Part shown: one piece after another, positions 25,152 through 33,862 of the stretch
Numbering within the stretch: position 1 is the first letter of the stretch
Layout of the letters: every line of letters begins with the position of its first letter
From: Bdellovibrionales bacterium GWA2_49_15
Lineage (GTDB): Bacteria > Bdellovibrionota > Bacteriovoracia > Bacteriovoracales > Bacteriovoracaceae
Assembly: GCA_001769855.1 (NCBI GenBank)
Contig: MEPP01000021.1
Span: 62,001-126,000 of the forward strand
DNA: 64,000 nt
Reading direction: 5' to 3'
Program-made: the position numbers and the translations under genes
Notes under the pieces: model-generated
The model's input: the letters and a program-made list of their open reading frames with translations, nothing else
The model's database searches: none
Told to the model about the DNA's origin: nothing

Positions 25152-26841
25152 CGAGAGGTTGAGAAGACAGTCTTTGATGAAGAGCGTCTTGGAAGGCCGG
25201 ACATAAGATGAATTGGTGGGCCTCGTGCATGCTCCATGGTCCTTCTGCCATCTGACAGATGGTGGTCAATATTTCCTGCTTGAGCTGGGCAACGGAAAAT
25301 GGAACTGTTGAAAATTTTTCCCACAGGAGCGGGATGAATTTTTCACACAGAGGGGCCAGAGGGAAACCGTGGAAATAATGTGGGAAGGTCCGAAGAATAA
25401 TACTCCGACTGTCGGGCGAAGCTACCGTGGCCTCAAGACCGGCGACATTTAGTAACGCCAGAAAATCTTTAATTTGTTCATGGGGACCCATTTGTTCCAG
25501 GGAGATGGGAATTCCAATGAGGATAGGGAAGATATTATCTTCGCGTAGTGGAAAAAGGCTCTTCTCAATTCGAGCTTGCAGTAAGAGTTCCAGGGCCGAG
25601 AAAGGTCGTACAAGATATGTTTCTGTTTTGGGGAGATGGTAAAGAAAGGTCTGATGCGACAGCTCAAAAATGGTTGGTAAATTGAAGGTCGCCGGAGTCT
25701 TGCTTTCGGGAGATGGGGAGATGGGGCCCTGGTTCGACATGGAGGTTTGCCAAGCATTGAAGTCTTGCTGATCAAGAGTGCGACTATGAACCGGGAGTAT
25801 GCTCATTTCCTTTTGTGATTGGCCGAAGCGTTTTGCCAGTCCGCTGAGCAAGGCATGGATAATTTGAGGCCCGGCAAACTTGATTTCCGTTTTGTTCGGG
25901 TGAACGTTGACGTCCAGCTCACCGGGCGGGATCTCCAGGTAAATGATAAAATCGCTATCAATGCCTTGCAGATACTCGTTAAGGGCATTAGTTAAAAGAT
26001 AATGGATTTTTCGATCGAGGAAGTAACGTTTGTTGGCAAACAAAAATTGAAATTTGTTGCTGATTTTTTCGCTTGCCGAAGTTGTTTTTGGATGCATGAA
26101 AATTGCATGGACGCGATGACCCTGAAATTCGTCTTGATACTCCGCTACTTCCAGAGTTGCGGCACGTTTCCCGAGGAGCTGTTCGACCCTCTTAATGTAT
26201 TGGCCGGCGGCCACGGCAGGGTAGAGCTCTTTGTCTTGCTGATTCCAGCGAATGCTAAAGCTTGTTTCCGGATGGGTCAGCAAAAAAGCATGCAGGACTT
26301 TTTTGATTTGTTGAATCTCGGTCTTCTTGGAACGGATAAATTTAAGTCGCGCGGGAGTATTAAAAAAAAGATCCCGCACATATATTGACGTTCCCTGGGT
26401 GCTGCCATGAAAGGGGCCAAGAAAAACTTGCTCACCACCATGAAATTCAATTTTACCTCCAGAAGAGGGGGCATCTTGGGGGATCGTGGAGCAGGTAACC
26501 CGGGAAACCGAAGCCAATCCGGCGAGGGCCTCGCCTCGAAAACCGAAGCTATAGAGTTGGTACAAGTCTTCAAAACGAGTAATTTTGGAAGTGGCATGGC
26601 GGGTAAATGCCAGGGGAAGCTCCTCCTGACTCATGCCGATACCATCGTCGCAAATCGAGATGAGGGTGAGGCCTCCATCGTCAATCTGGACATCAATATG
26701 CTTGGCCTGGGCATCAAGGGAATTTTCAATCAGTTCCTTGACGATGGCCGCCGGGCGTTCAATCACTTCGCCGGCCTTGATTTGGTCAACAAGGTGTCTG
26801 GGAAGGAGCTGAATCTTCTGTTTCGGAGAAGCTTGAGTCAT
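25114..26841 (-). CDS. mutL: DNA mismatch repair protein MutL
   Basis: The 575-residue MutL has the GHKL ATPase domain with QIKAGEVIERPAAIVKELIENSLDA, the N-box and G1 DDGIGMSQEEL, and the MutL signature GFRGEALAGLASV and TPARLKFIRS. The second domain includes DVNVHPNKTEIKFA. The C-terminal dimerisation domain is diverged, and the metal-binding motif DQHAxxExxxxE found in MutL endonucleases is missing; the equivalent position reads RPFSALELLLQARIEK. It therefore looks like a non-nicking MutL of the E. coli type. No mutS or mutH is in the window. The end overlaps miaA. Confidence 0.95.
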   Translation of the reverse strand: MTQASPKQKIQLLPRHLVDQIKAGEVIERPAAIVKELIENSLDAQAKHIDVQIDDGGLTLISICDDGIGMSQEELPLAFTRHATSKITRFEDLYQLYSFGFRGEALAGLASVSRVTCSTIPQDAPSSGGKIEFHGGEQVFLGPFHGSTQGTSIYVRDLFFNTPARLKFIRSKKTEIQQIKKVLHAFLLTHPETSFSIRWNQQDKELYPAVAAGQYIKRVEQLLGKRAATLEVAEYQDEFQGHRVHAIFMHPKTTSASEKISNKFQFLFANKRYFLDRKIHYLLTNALNEYLQGIDSDFIIYLEIPPGELDVNVHPNKTEIKFAGPQIIHALLSGLAKRFGQSQKEMSILPVHSRTLDQQDFNAWQTSMSNQGPISPSPESKTPATFNLPTIFELSHQTFLYHLPKTETYLVRPFSALELLLQARIEKSLFPLREDNIFPILIGIPISLEQMGPHEQIKDFLALLNVAGLEATVASPDSRSIILRTFPHYFHGFPLAPLCEKFIPLLWEKFSTVPFSVAQLKQEILTTICQMAEGPWSMHEAHQFILCPAFQDALHQRLSSQPLDETFLRGVFEKK

Positions 26842-26862
26842 GGATGTTTAGGACGTCTTTAA

Positions 26863-27768
26863 TTATTCTTTAAAAAACTGAACTTGATTGCGTCCGCCCT
26901 GTTTCGCCTTGTATACCGCAGCATCTGACCTTTTGAAAAGATCTGTGCCGGTGTTGACGCCTTGGCGGTAGTCGGCCACTCCAACAGAAGCGGTTACCGG
27001 AAGCTTTTTTGCATCATAAATAAACTTATGTCCTTCAAGGAGCTTTCGTAGTCTTTCCGCAATCTCGAAGGCCTGCTTAAGATTGGTTTTTGGAAGAAGA
27101 ATCACAAATTCTTCACCACCGTAGCGAGCAAAAACGTCCTGATCGCGCACGCCATTAGAACGAATCACCCTGGCCATTTCCTTGAGAACATAATCCCCGG
27201 CATCGTGGCCAAAATTATCATTGAGGGCCTTGAAGTGATCGAGATCAAAGAGCACAAGTGAGAGCGGCTCTCCTGTCACCTTGGATTTTTTGACTTCCAG
27301 ATTGAGAGCATTGTTAAAGTATGTCTTGTTGTAGCACCCCGTGTGGCGATCCATATTTGCTTCACGGCTTAACTTGTCATAGGTTAGACGTTCGGGATCT
27401 CCGGCGGGAATGAATTTCAGCGCGACACTTCCCAATTTGATAATATCGCCCTTGGAGAGCGGAGCTGATCCCTCCAGCTTTTGATTATTCAAATAAGTTC
27501 CATTTTTAGATCCGAGGTCGACGATAATAACTTTGGTACCTTCTAAAAGTAGCTTGAGATGATGACGGGAAATACCTTGAAATTCCAGCATGATGGTATT
27601 TTCGGCGCTGCGACCGAGCACTGTTTCATCGTGAACCAGATCAAAGAGCGTACCATTGAGATCGCCGCCGACGACGAGCAAGGCGGGGGGTTTATTGCTA
27701 GCTTCCTTGTCTGAAGAACCAAGGGCCGCATTAATGTCTGTAATGACTACAGTCGAATCGTCAGACAT
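26863..27768 (-). CDS. FHA-GGDEF diguanylate cyclase (DgcB-like)
   Basis: The 301-residue protein makes c-di-GMP from two GTP. An N-terminal tail with Thr6 and Thr10 precedes an FHA domain (about 48-118: LGRS at 51-54, ISRHH at 66-70, GSKNGTYL at 86-93), which binds phosphothreonine. The GGDEF domain (about 130-300) has LVLFDLDHFKALND and an intact active motif GGEEF (217-221), with the inhibitory RxxD site RDQD five residues before it. The layout matches Bdellovibrio DgcB, in which the FHA domain reads a phosphorylated N-terminal threonine and which is needed for prey invasion. It is flanked by mutL and pgi and has its own promoter candidate. The Ser/Thr kinase at 18544 is a possible partner by inference. 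Confidence 0.92.
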   Translation of the reverse strand: MSDDSTVVITDINAALGSSDKEASNKPPALLVVGGDLNGTLFDLVHDETVLGRSAENTIMLEFQGISRHHLKLLLEGTKVIIVDLGSKNGTYLNNQKLEGSAPLSKGDIIKLGSVALKFIPAGDPERLTYDKLSREANMDRHTGCYNKTYFNNALNLEVKKSKVTGEPLSLVLFDLDHFKALNDNFGHDAGDYVLKEMARVIRSNGVRDQDVFARYGGEEFVILLPKTNLKQAFEIAERLRKLLEGHKFIYDAKKLPVTASVGVADYRQGVNTGTDLFKRSDAAVYKAKQGGRNQVQFFKE

Positions 27769-27820
27769 CTTGTATCCTCATTCTCTTCTCCGTAAATATG
27801 AGCGAGATCACTGATTAGCT

Positions 27821-27849
27821 CTAATAAACAATATTAAACTCTAGGGCAA
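27821..27849 (-). promoter_or_regulatory. Probable promoter of the FHA-GGDEF gene
   Basis: On the reverse strand, TTGCCC (complement of 27844-27849) and TATTAG (complement of 27821-27826) are separated by 17 bases, about 50 bases upstream of the start codon. Confidence 0.45.
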
Positions 27850-27895
27850 CCGATTTCAATCTGAATGCAAGCATTTCCCAAATTAAACAATCTTT

Positions 27896-29179
27896 TTAAG
27901 CATTTTTGTCGGCCAAATGTTTAAGGCACTCAAAAGCATATTTCTTGCCGGCCTCAACTCCCGGTTGATTAAAAGGGTCAATATTTAAGTAGTGACCCAT
28001 CATGGCGGTGAGAATTTCGAAAAACATAATCAACTCGCCCAAAGCTTCCGATGTCAGGGCCGGAATGGTTATCAAAATATAGGGGCGTCCCGCCTCACGT
28101 AAAGCCATGAGAGTGCCTTCGAGCTCGGCCTCCATCAGGTCGGACAAATGAAAGGCGCTAAGTTTGTCAGCGCTTGCGCACTTGAAATGTCCTTTAAGCG
28201 GGTAATCGTTCTGAAATTTTGCCACTTTTATGATAATGAGGGCCTTATCAAGCGGGCCTTCCATAAAAAGTTGCATCTGTGAGTGCTGGTCGGTGGCACC
28301 ATAGGCCCGAATAGGAGTCAGTCCCTCGAATACCTCTCTGCCGCTCAAGCCAGTTCTTTTTCCAAGACTTTCGGCCCAAAGCTGGACGAACCAATCGGCA
28401 AAAGATTTCAGTCGGCTACTATAGGGCATCAGGACAGTCTGGGTAATCCCCTGATTTTTCCATAACAGCAGGGCGTTTAAGGTCTGCCAAACGGGGTTTT
28501 GGATGGCCGGATTCATGGCCATTTGAACCACGTGTTGCGCGCCGTCAAGCAAGGACTTGGGTTGGCCGTTAACAAAGAATGCTGGCAAGAGTCCTACTGA
28601 GGTTAAGACGCTGAAACGGCCTCCGACATCAGCGGGAACATCAAGTCCATCTAAGGAAAATTCCCGGGTAAGCTGGCGAAGGTCCCCATTTTTGGGGTCC
28701 GTGCAAAAAATAAAGTGCTTCGAGAAATCAAACTTGCCGTTCGAGTTGCTTAGGGCCCAATTGCTAAGGATAGAAAGATGAGCAATTGTTTCAGCGGTGG
28801 TGCCTGATTTGGAGACGAAGTAGAAGAGACAATCATGGGGAGAGATACCCATGAGGTCTTGATGAATCTGGTCGGGGTCAATATTATTGATGAAAATAAA
28901 TTTTGGGTGTGGCCCTTGTCCAATGGCCTCAATCAGCATCTGGGGCCCCAGAGAACTGCCACCGATACCCACATGAATGAAATATTTTGGCAGGGGATAT
29001 TTCTCTCGAATACTTTGACACTGCTGGAGCAATTTTTTTTCTTCCGCCAGTCTGATAAAACCAATATCGGGGCGGAGTGCAAGTTTTTTTAACTGCCCAA
29101 CAAAATCTTTGACATCAGGGAGTGTGTCTTGAGAAGCGCTGGGATTGTGAATGTCTATTTTGAGAGTGGATAAATTCAT
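27896..29179 (-). CDS. pgi: Glucose-6-phosphate isomerase
   Basis: The 427-residue isomerase interconverts glucose-6-phosphate and fructose-6-phosphate. Signatures include HVGIGGSSLGPQML, YFVSKSGTTAETIAHL (phosphate-binding SGTT), DVPADVGGRFSVLTSVGLLP, and the second motif region QLWAESLGKRTG with HSQMQLFMEGP. The length fits the shorter Gram-positive-type Pgi (about 450) better than the E. coli form (about 550). The start at the ATG complementary to 29177-29179 is preceded by GGGGCAGG; an upstream frame reaches 29287 but would overlap the acyl-CoA dehydrogenase gene. It lies 16 bases after that gene, so it probably belongs to the same transcript. Confidence 0.92.
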   Translation of the reverse strand: MNLSTLKIDIHNPSASQDTLPDVKDFVGQLKKLALRPDIGFIRLAEEKKLLQQCQSIREKYPLPKYFIHVGIGGSSLGPQMLIEAIGQGPHPKFIFINNIDPDQIHQDLMGISPHDCLFYFVSKSGTTAETIAHLSILSNWALSNSNGKFDFSKHFIFCTDPKNGDLRQLTREFSLDGLDVPADVGGRFSVLTSVGLLPAFFVNGQPKSLLDGAQHVVQMAMNPAIQNPVWQTLNALLLWKNQGITQTVLMPYSSRLKSFADWFVQLWAESLGKRTGLSGREVFEGLTPIRAYGATDQHSQMQLFMEGPLDKALIIIKVAKFQNDYPLKGHFKCASADKLSAFHLSDLMEAELEGTLMALREAGRPYILITIPALTSEALGELIMFFEILTAMMGHYLNIDPFNQPGVEAGKKYAFECLKHLADKNA

Positions 29180-29195
29180 AATAATAACCTGCCCC

Positions 29196-30329
29196 TTATG
29201 AACGCATTTCTTTTTCCAGTTGTTTTGCGATAACAACTCGTTGAATTTGATTCGTTCCTTCGACAATTTGCAGCGCCTTGGCATCACGCATAAGTCTTTC
29301 TACGGGATACTCCATGGTATAACCCACGCCTCCCAAAATTTGCACGGCATCGGTGGTGATTTGCATGGCTGCATCTGTTGACTTCAGTTTTGCCATGGAT
29401 GCCAGCAAGATATCTTGTTTTTTTAGATCGAACTGTCGCGCGGCTTCTCTCACGAGTAGGCGCGAAGCCTCAAGTTCTGTGCGCATATCGGCCAACATGA
29501 ATTGCAGTCCCTGAAATTCAAAGATAGGTTTTCCGAATTGGTGGCGTCCCATTGAATACTTTAAGGCTTCCTCAAGCGCTCTTTCACTTAAGCCAATGGC
29601 CAAGGCCCCGACGGTAATGCGGCCGCGGTTTAGGGCCTCCATGGCCAGGTTAAATCCTCTGCCGATTTCACCAAGAACTTGATCGTCCGGGACGAAACAA
29701 TTATGGAATACAAGCTCTCTGGTAGGGCTGACTCTGACGCCCATTTTCTTCTCATTTTTACCGTAGCTGAATCCGGGCGCTCCGTCGCGCACCAGAAATG
29801 CGCTGATACCTTTTGGGCCAGCTTCACCGGTGCGTGCCATCACCAGGTAGGTTTTGGCCAGGCCAGCAGAACTGATCCACAGCTTATTGCCATTTAACGT
29901 CCAACCACCGGGGACTTTTTTTGCCGAAGTTTTTAGGGAGGCGGCATCTGACCCCGCAGATGATTCACTCAGGGCAAACGAGGCAATCTCTTCGCCCTGG
30001 CAGAGGGGGGGGAGAAATTTTTTCTTTTGCTCCTCTGTTCCGTAGATATTGATCAGGGTCTGCACCATGGTGGAAACAGAGATGGTGACGGCATAAGCGA
30101 TTGAACTCTTGGCCAACTCTGAAAGGGCCAAGCAATAATCGTAAAAAGAAAGTTCAGCGCCACCAAAGCGTTCCGGCAAAACCATTCCGGTGAAGCCCAG
30201 TTGTCCGAGCTCTCGAAATATTTCCATCCGAAAATGTTCTTTTTCTTCATCCTCTAAAATAGTGGGGTCAATTTTTTGAGTGCGAAATTTTTTTAACTGC
30301 TGAAGAAGTTCATTTTGATAATTGTCCAT
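29196..30329 (-). CDS. Acyl-CoA dehydrogenase
   Basis: The 377-residue flavoprotein of the acyl-CoA dehydrogenase family has LGFTGMVLPERFGGAELSF, ASFALSESSAGSDAASLKT, LWISSAGLAKTYLVMA and, at the C-terminus, QILGGVGYTMEYPVERLMRDAKA followed by QIVEGTNQIQRVVIA, where the Glu of EGT is the expected catalytic base. It differs in this from the neighbouring gene. The substrate cannot be read from sequence. The gene starts 2 bases after the end of the upstream isovaleryl-CoA-type dehydrogenase, and pgi follows after 16 bases. Confidence 0.92.
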   Translation of the reverse strand: MDNYQNELLQQLKKFRTQKIDPTILEDEEKEHFRMEIFRELGQLGFTGMVLPERFGGAELSFYDYCLALSELAKSSIAYAVTISVSTMVQTLINIYGTEEQKKKFLPPLCQGEEIASFALSESSAGSDAASLKTSAKKVPGGWTLNGNKLWISSAGLAKTYLVMARTGEAGPKGISAFLVRDGAPGFSYGKNEKKMGVRVSPTRELVFHNCFVPDDQVLGEIGRGFNLAMEALNRGRITVGALAIGLSERALEEALKYSMGRHQFGKPIFEFQGLQFMLADMRTELEASRLLVREAARQFDLKKQDILLASMAKLKSTDAAMQITTDAVQILGGVGYTMEYPVERLMRDAKALQIVEGTNQIQRVVIAKQLEKEMRS

Positions 30330-30331
30330 AG

Positions 30332-31468
30332 TTACCTTAGCTCCAGGAGAGATTTAGCAATAATGATAATCATGACCTCGTTGGTTCCAGCGCCAATTTC
30401 CATCAGCTTGTTATCGCGCAGATATCGTTCCAAGGGAAACTCACGACTGTACCCATAGCCCCCATGAATCTGAATTGCATCGAGGGCGATCTTGGTAACC
30501 ATCTTGGGAATGTTGAGCTTTACTTTGGCTGCCGACGATTTATCACACAGCCCTTGGTCGAAGGCCTTGGCGACTGAGTAGAGATAATGCTCCATCATTT
30601 CGGTTTCTGCCGCCATCTCGGCAATCATCTTTTGGATCATCTGGAAATGTCCGATGGTTGTGCCGAATTGCTTTCGCTCATTGGCATACCGCACACATTG
30701 CTCTAGGCAAGCTTTGGCAATTCCCAGCGAGATGCCTGAAATGGTAATGCGCTCGATTTCCAAATTTTTCATGAGGTGGTTGATGGACTGATTTTCTTCT
30801 CCCACCCTTTGGGCCACGGGAACAATTGTATTGTCGAAAATCAACTCCCCTGTTGGAGAGGCCCGCATACCGATCTTATGGATGGGCGTTCCGGGCGCAA
30901 AGTGGCCTTTGCTCTTTTCAAGAATAAAGGTCGAGAGTTGTTTTTTTTCAGGGCCGGTGCGAGCGTAAACATAGGCAATGTCGGCGTACTGAGCATTGGT
31001 AATCCACATTTTTGTGCCGTGGAGCTTATAGTTATCACCGGTTTTGGTCGCCTTGGTCTGAATACCAACGGCATCAGATCCATACTCCGGTTCACTCATT
31101 CCCATGCAGCCGATCCATTCGCCGGAAATCAATTTAGGCAGGTATTTGCTCTTCTGCTCGGGGGATGCATTATTTTCAATATTATTCACACAGAGGATGC
31201 TATGGGCCAAATAACTTAATGTTGTTGAGGCGCAAGCGCGACCAAATTCTTCCATGACGATGGTGGCCGCCGTGGCACCTAGCCCTGCCCCACCATAATC
31301 GGGGGAAGCTGTTATTCCCAGAACGCCGATGTCGGCCATTTTTTTGAACGCCGCCAGGTTAAAAGTCTCATCCTGATCATGCTTGGCGGCAACAGGAGCA
31401 AGTTCCTTTTGCGCAAAATTATGACAGACACGTTTCAGCTCTCTCTCTTCATCATTAAAAAACCACAT
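30332..31468 (-). CDS. Acyl-CoA dehydrogenase of the isovaleryl-CoA type
   Basis: The 378-residue flavoprotein has SPDYGGAGLGATAATIVMEEF, GCMGMSEPEYGSDAVGI, MWITNAQYADIAYVYA and AIQIHGGYGYSREFPLERYLRD. The usual catalytic Glu in EGT is replaced: the site reads EIGAGTNEVM. In isovaleryl-CoA dehydrogenase the base lies instead in the helix that reads LERxxxAG, and here NLEIERITISGISLG fits that position. So the enzyme probably acts on isovaleryl-CoA or a similar branched substrate in leucine breakdown. The ATG complementary to 31466-31468 was chosen; the frame extends to 31504. It is the first gene of the transcript behind the promoter at 31521-31550. Confidence 0.88.
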   Translation of the reverse strand: MWFFNDEERELKRVCHNFAQKELAPVAAKHDQDETFNLAAFKKMADIGVLGITASPDYGGAGLGATAATIVMEEFGRACASTTLSYLAHSILCVNNIENNASPEQKSKYLPKLISGEWIGCMGMSEPEYGSDAVGIQTKATKTGDNYKLHGTKMWITNAQYADIAYVYARTGPEKKQLSTFILEKSKGHFAPGTPIHKIGMRASPTGELIFDNTIVPVAQRVGEENQSINHLMKNLEIERITISGISLGIAKACLEQCVRYANERKQFGTTIGHFQMIQKMIAEMAAETEMMEHYLYSVAKAFDQGLCDKSSAAKVKLNIPKMVTKIALDAIQIHGGYGYSREFPLERYLRDNKLMEIGAGTNEVMIIIIAKSLLELR

Positions 31469-31520
31469 AGTGTTAACCCTTAAAAAGTAGGATAGAATGC
31501 CCATTAGGAAAGAATGTAAA

Positions 31521-31550
31521 TTTATAACAAAGGGCCGGAAGTCCTGGCAA
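31521..31550 (-). promoter_or_regulatory. Probable promoter of the acyl-CoA dehydrogenase-pgi transcript
   Basis: On the reverse strand, TTGCCA (complement of 31545-31550) and TATAAA (complement of 31521-31526) lie 18 bases apart, about 53 bases before the first start codon. Confidence 0.55.
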
Positions 31551-31637
31551 GAAAAGTGACTAGTTTTCTTTACACTATTTTTGCCAACCAGTTAGAATTT
31601 CTTAATTGTGTAACTTAATTACTGGGAGAGGTGGCTT

Positions 31638-33347
31638 TTGACCCTGACTACGCCACAAATGTCGGAAGATTTATCAGTGCTGCCGGGCGAGAACTGGTTT
31701 TTTTACTGGAAAACCTCGGCTTCTCTATGGGAACAGAAAATATCTCAGATTCGCGGGCATCGAGTTTTCATCCCCCTGAATTGGTCATTTCACTCGGAAA
31801 CCGGCGACGTCTATGACTTCGGAGAGCTACGACCTGAAGCCAACCTAAAAAAATTGATCGATATTTGCAATGGGCTTGGTAAGGATTTTACCTTTTTATT
31901 ATCAATCGGACCTGCCCCCTTTATCTCAAATGGTGGATATCCGACCTTGCTGGCCCGTATTCCATCGTCACTCTACAACCAGGCATCCTATAGCGTCGTC
32001 AATAATGATGGCTTGATTCACAAATTTTTTTCTTTCTATGATCCAAGGGTCTTTAAAGGTTTTATCGAGTGGGTAAAAACTCTCAGTAGCTACTTTAAAA
32101 AGCATGCTATGCGCCCCAGTCTTTTTGCCATCAAAGCAGGCTATTTTGATGGTTTGGAATTTTGTTCCTATGCTCAAGACAATTCCGTAGCCTTTGATTC
32201 CAGTTTTGCCCGTTTCTTAAAGTCTGATGCCTCCAGCAAGACCTTAAATTATGAAGAAGAGCTGACCCAAAGAAATGAGTTTACCGCGTCGATTGAAAAT
32301 CTTTATCTGGAGACGGTGAAAAGCGAATTGCGCGACTACTGGGACGGGGTTTTACCCCTGGCGTTCTTAGGAGGTCACCCCTCACGAACAATCAACCAAG
32401 GTCTCGCTCCTACTTTTAGCTATCCCTATCTGCCGGAGTTGAGCACGGCTTTGGCCACAGGTATTTTGGCCTCTTCGGCTCTGGTAGAGGAGGCGGTTAA
32501 AAAGACGGTTTTGGGCAAACAAATTCGGGATGTGAACAACATTTTAGTTTGGGATGGAAAATTTTATCCATCCGCCCATGACGATAGCATCGGCGGGCCT
32601 TTTAGACCTCTACGTTTGGCATACATGTATGTTGAAAAGAAAGTCGGGTTGGCGCGCCACTCTTTTTCAACTTCCGGGACAAAAAATTTTTTGCAGAGAA
32701 AGTTTTCCAATTGCTGGGAGTTTCGTGAGGTTCAGTCCTTTGAGTTTGATGAGTCAACAGACTTAAATGGCGTTCATCTTTTCTATCTGCGAGACCTAGA
32801 TAAAAAAAGTTTTGCCAAAATTTTACGTTTATTTATGGGCGGAGGGAAAATTATTTTGGATCGAGGTCAGGCATCAAGTGAGCAAATTCAAAGATTGGAG
32901 CTGTTTGTCTTGGAAAATAATTTGCCAGTGGAGCGCATTCAATATCTTGGACCGATTCAAAATATCACTCTTGGTGAAGGACGCTTTGTGATGACCGATG
33001 TGGCGGCTTCTCATCTGCAAAATCCACAGGATCAGTTTTCATTTTGGTCAAAGTTATTTTCCAGCTTTGATCTTAGATCTTTTGAGCTTGGTGATATTGA
33101 TATTCCCTACCTGTGGTGGATCAAAATCCCCTCGAATCTTGAGTTGAAATTTGAGGAGATGCGGAGGCTTGGTTTATACAACCCAACCTCCTACAAAAAG
33201 AAAATTCGCTTTGAAATTCCCAGAAACTTTGTCTTTGCAAAAATGATCGATAGCTTTCGGACGACCTTACAAACTTTCCCCAATGAGATAGAGGTTCAGT
33301 TACTTCCTGATGGCTTTGTCGCCCTTGATTTCGGAAGATTTTCATAA
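31638..33347 (+). CDS. GH35/GH42-like (beta-galactosidase-like) TIM-barrel protein
   Basis: A 569-residue protein. Near the N-terminus, RVFIPLNWSFHSETGDVYDF, LKKLIDICNGLGKDFTFLLSIGPAPF and SNGGYPTLLAR follow the start of GH35/GH42 barrels (NWxxHExxxGxYDF, then GP and GGYP). The acid/base motif NE expected after the fourth strand is not seen; the equivalent region reads LFAIKAGYFDGLEF. It may be a diverged glycosidase or a carbohydrate-binding relative. No signal peptide is present. The TTG at 31638 follows GGGAGAGG; the ATG at 31659 is an alternative. The next gene starts 9 bases later and is probably co-transcribed. Confidence 0.55.
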   Translation: MTLTTPQMSEDLSVLPGENWFFYWKTSASLWEQKISQIRGHRVFIPLNWSFHSETGDVYDFGELRPEANLKKLIDICNGLGKDFTFLLSIGPAPFISNGGYPTLLARIPSSLYNQASYSVVNNDGLIHKFFSFYDPRVFKGFIEWVKTLSSYFKKHAMRPSLFAIKAGYFDGLEFCSYAQDNSVAFDSSFARFLKSDASSKTLNYEEELTQRNEFTASIENLYLETVKSELRDYWDGVLPLAFLGGHPSRTINQGLAPTFSYPYLPELSTALATGILASSALVEEAVKKTVLGKQIRDVNNILVWDGKFYPSAHDDSIGGPFRPLRLAYMYVEKKVGLARHSFSTSGTKNFLQRKFSNCWEFREVQSFEFDESTDLNGVHLFYLRDLDKKSFAKILRLFMGGGKIILDRGQASSEQIQRLELFVLENNLPVERIQYLGPIQNITLGEGRFVMTDVAASHLQNPQDQFSFWSKLFSSFDLRSFELGDIDIPYLWWIKIPSNLELKFEEMRRLGLYNPTSYKKKIRFEIPRNFVFAKMIDSFRTTLQTFPNEIEVQLLPDGFVALDFGRFS

Positions 33348-33356
33348 GGTGTGAGC

Positions 33357-33812
33357 ATGTATTATTTCTTTTTTTCCAATTCCCTGAAGCGTCGTCCTTC
33401 CTCCACGGATGGAGCGGTTTTGCCGAGTCAGGGTAATTATGGCATCCATGTCATCATGCACTCCAAGGAAGAGGTGGGGCCTGAAAATTATAAAAAAATT
33501 TTCCAAACATACCAAAAACTCGTACCTGGTTTTTCAATCCCGGAGAATTTGGAAACCAGTGCGCATAGCTTGTTCGAAGACACCGTATTGCTTTTTGATT
33601 CTTTGGAAAAACTTCAGGAATTCGTTGTCCAATTTTTGAAAGACTGTGGAGACAGCAGTGCTCGCATCGTCGCTATGACCCAGTATAATCAGGCGCTCCA
33701 GCAGTCGGGGCATATTTCCCAAATAGCTTCCAATGTTCATAGCTTGTCGGACGAAATCATCAATTCGGAATACCGAGAGAGTAGCAGCTTGCTGCATAAA
33801 ATCTTTAAGTAG
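33357..33812 (+). CDS. Hypothetical protein
   Basis: A 151-residue mixed alpha/beta protein with no signal peptide or membrane segment. It contains NYGIHVIMHSKEEVGPENYK and a hydrophilic helical C-terminus (NQALQQSGHISQIASNVHSL). The ATG at 33357 lies 7 bases after AAGG, a better position than the in-frame GTG at 33351. It follows the GH35-like gene by 9 bases. No family recognised; function unknown. Confidence 0.6.
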   Translation: MYYFFFSNSLKRRPSSTDGAVLPSQGNYGIHVIMHSKEEVGPENYKKIFQTYQKLVPGFSIPENLETSAHSLFEDTVLLFDSLEKLQEFVVQFLKDCGDSSARIVAMTQYNQALQQSGHISQIASNVHSLSDEIINSEYRESSSLLHKIFK

Positions 33813-33833
33813 GCGAGGGCCTGTTTGACACAC

Positions 33834-33852
33834 TGTAGCACCTAGTGCTACA
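33834..33852. promoter_or_regulatory. Perfect inverted repeat just before rlmN
   Basis: TGTAGCAC and GTGCTACA, 8-bp arms with a 3-base loop CTA, ending 10 bases before the rlmN start and followed by CGACTTTTT. It could be a terminator for the upstream genes, an operator, or a hairpin that hides the rlmN start. Confidence 0.45.
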
Positions 33853-33862
33853 CGACTTTTTA

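Noticed and set aside
31631-31816. Forward 61-codon frame at the start of the GH35-like gene
   Set aside because: It overlaps the 569-codon frame and has no domain; it is a shadow of the real gene.
33781-33800. GCAGC-TT-GCTGC repeat near the end of the hypothetical gene at 33357
   Set aside because: It is short and inside coding sequence, with no T-run following.
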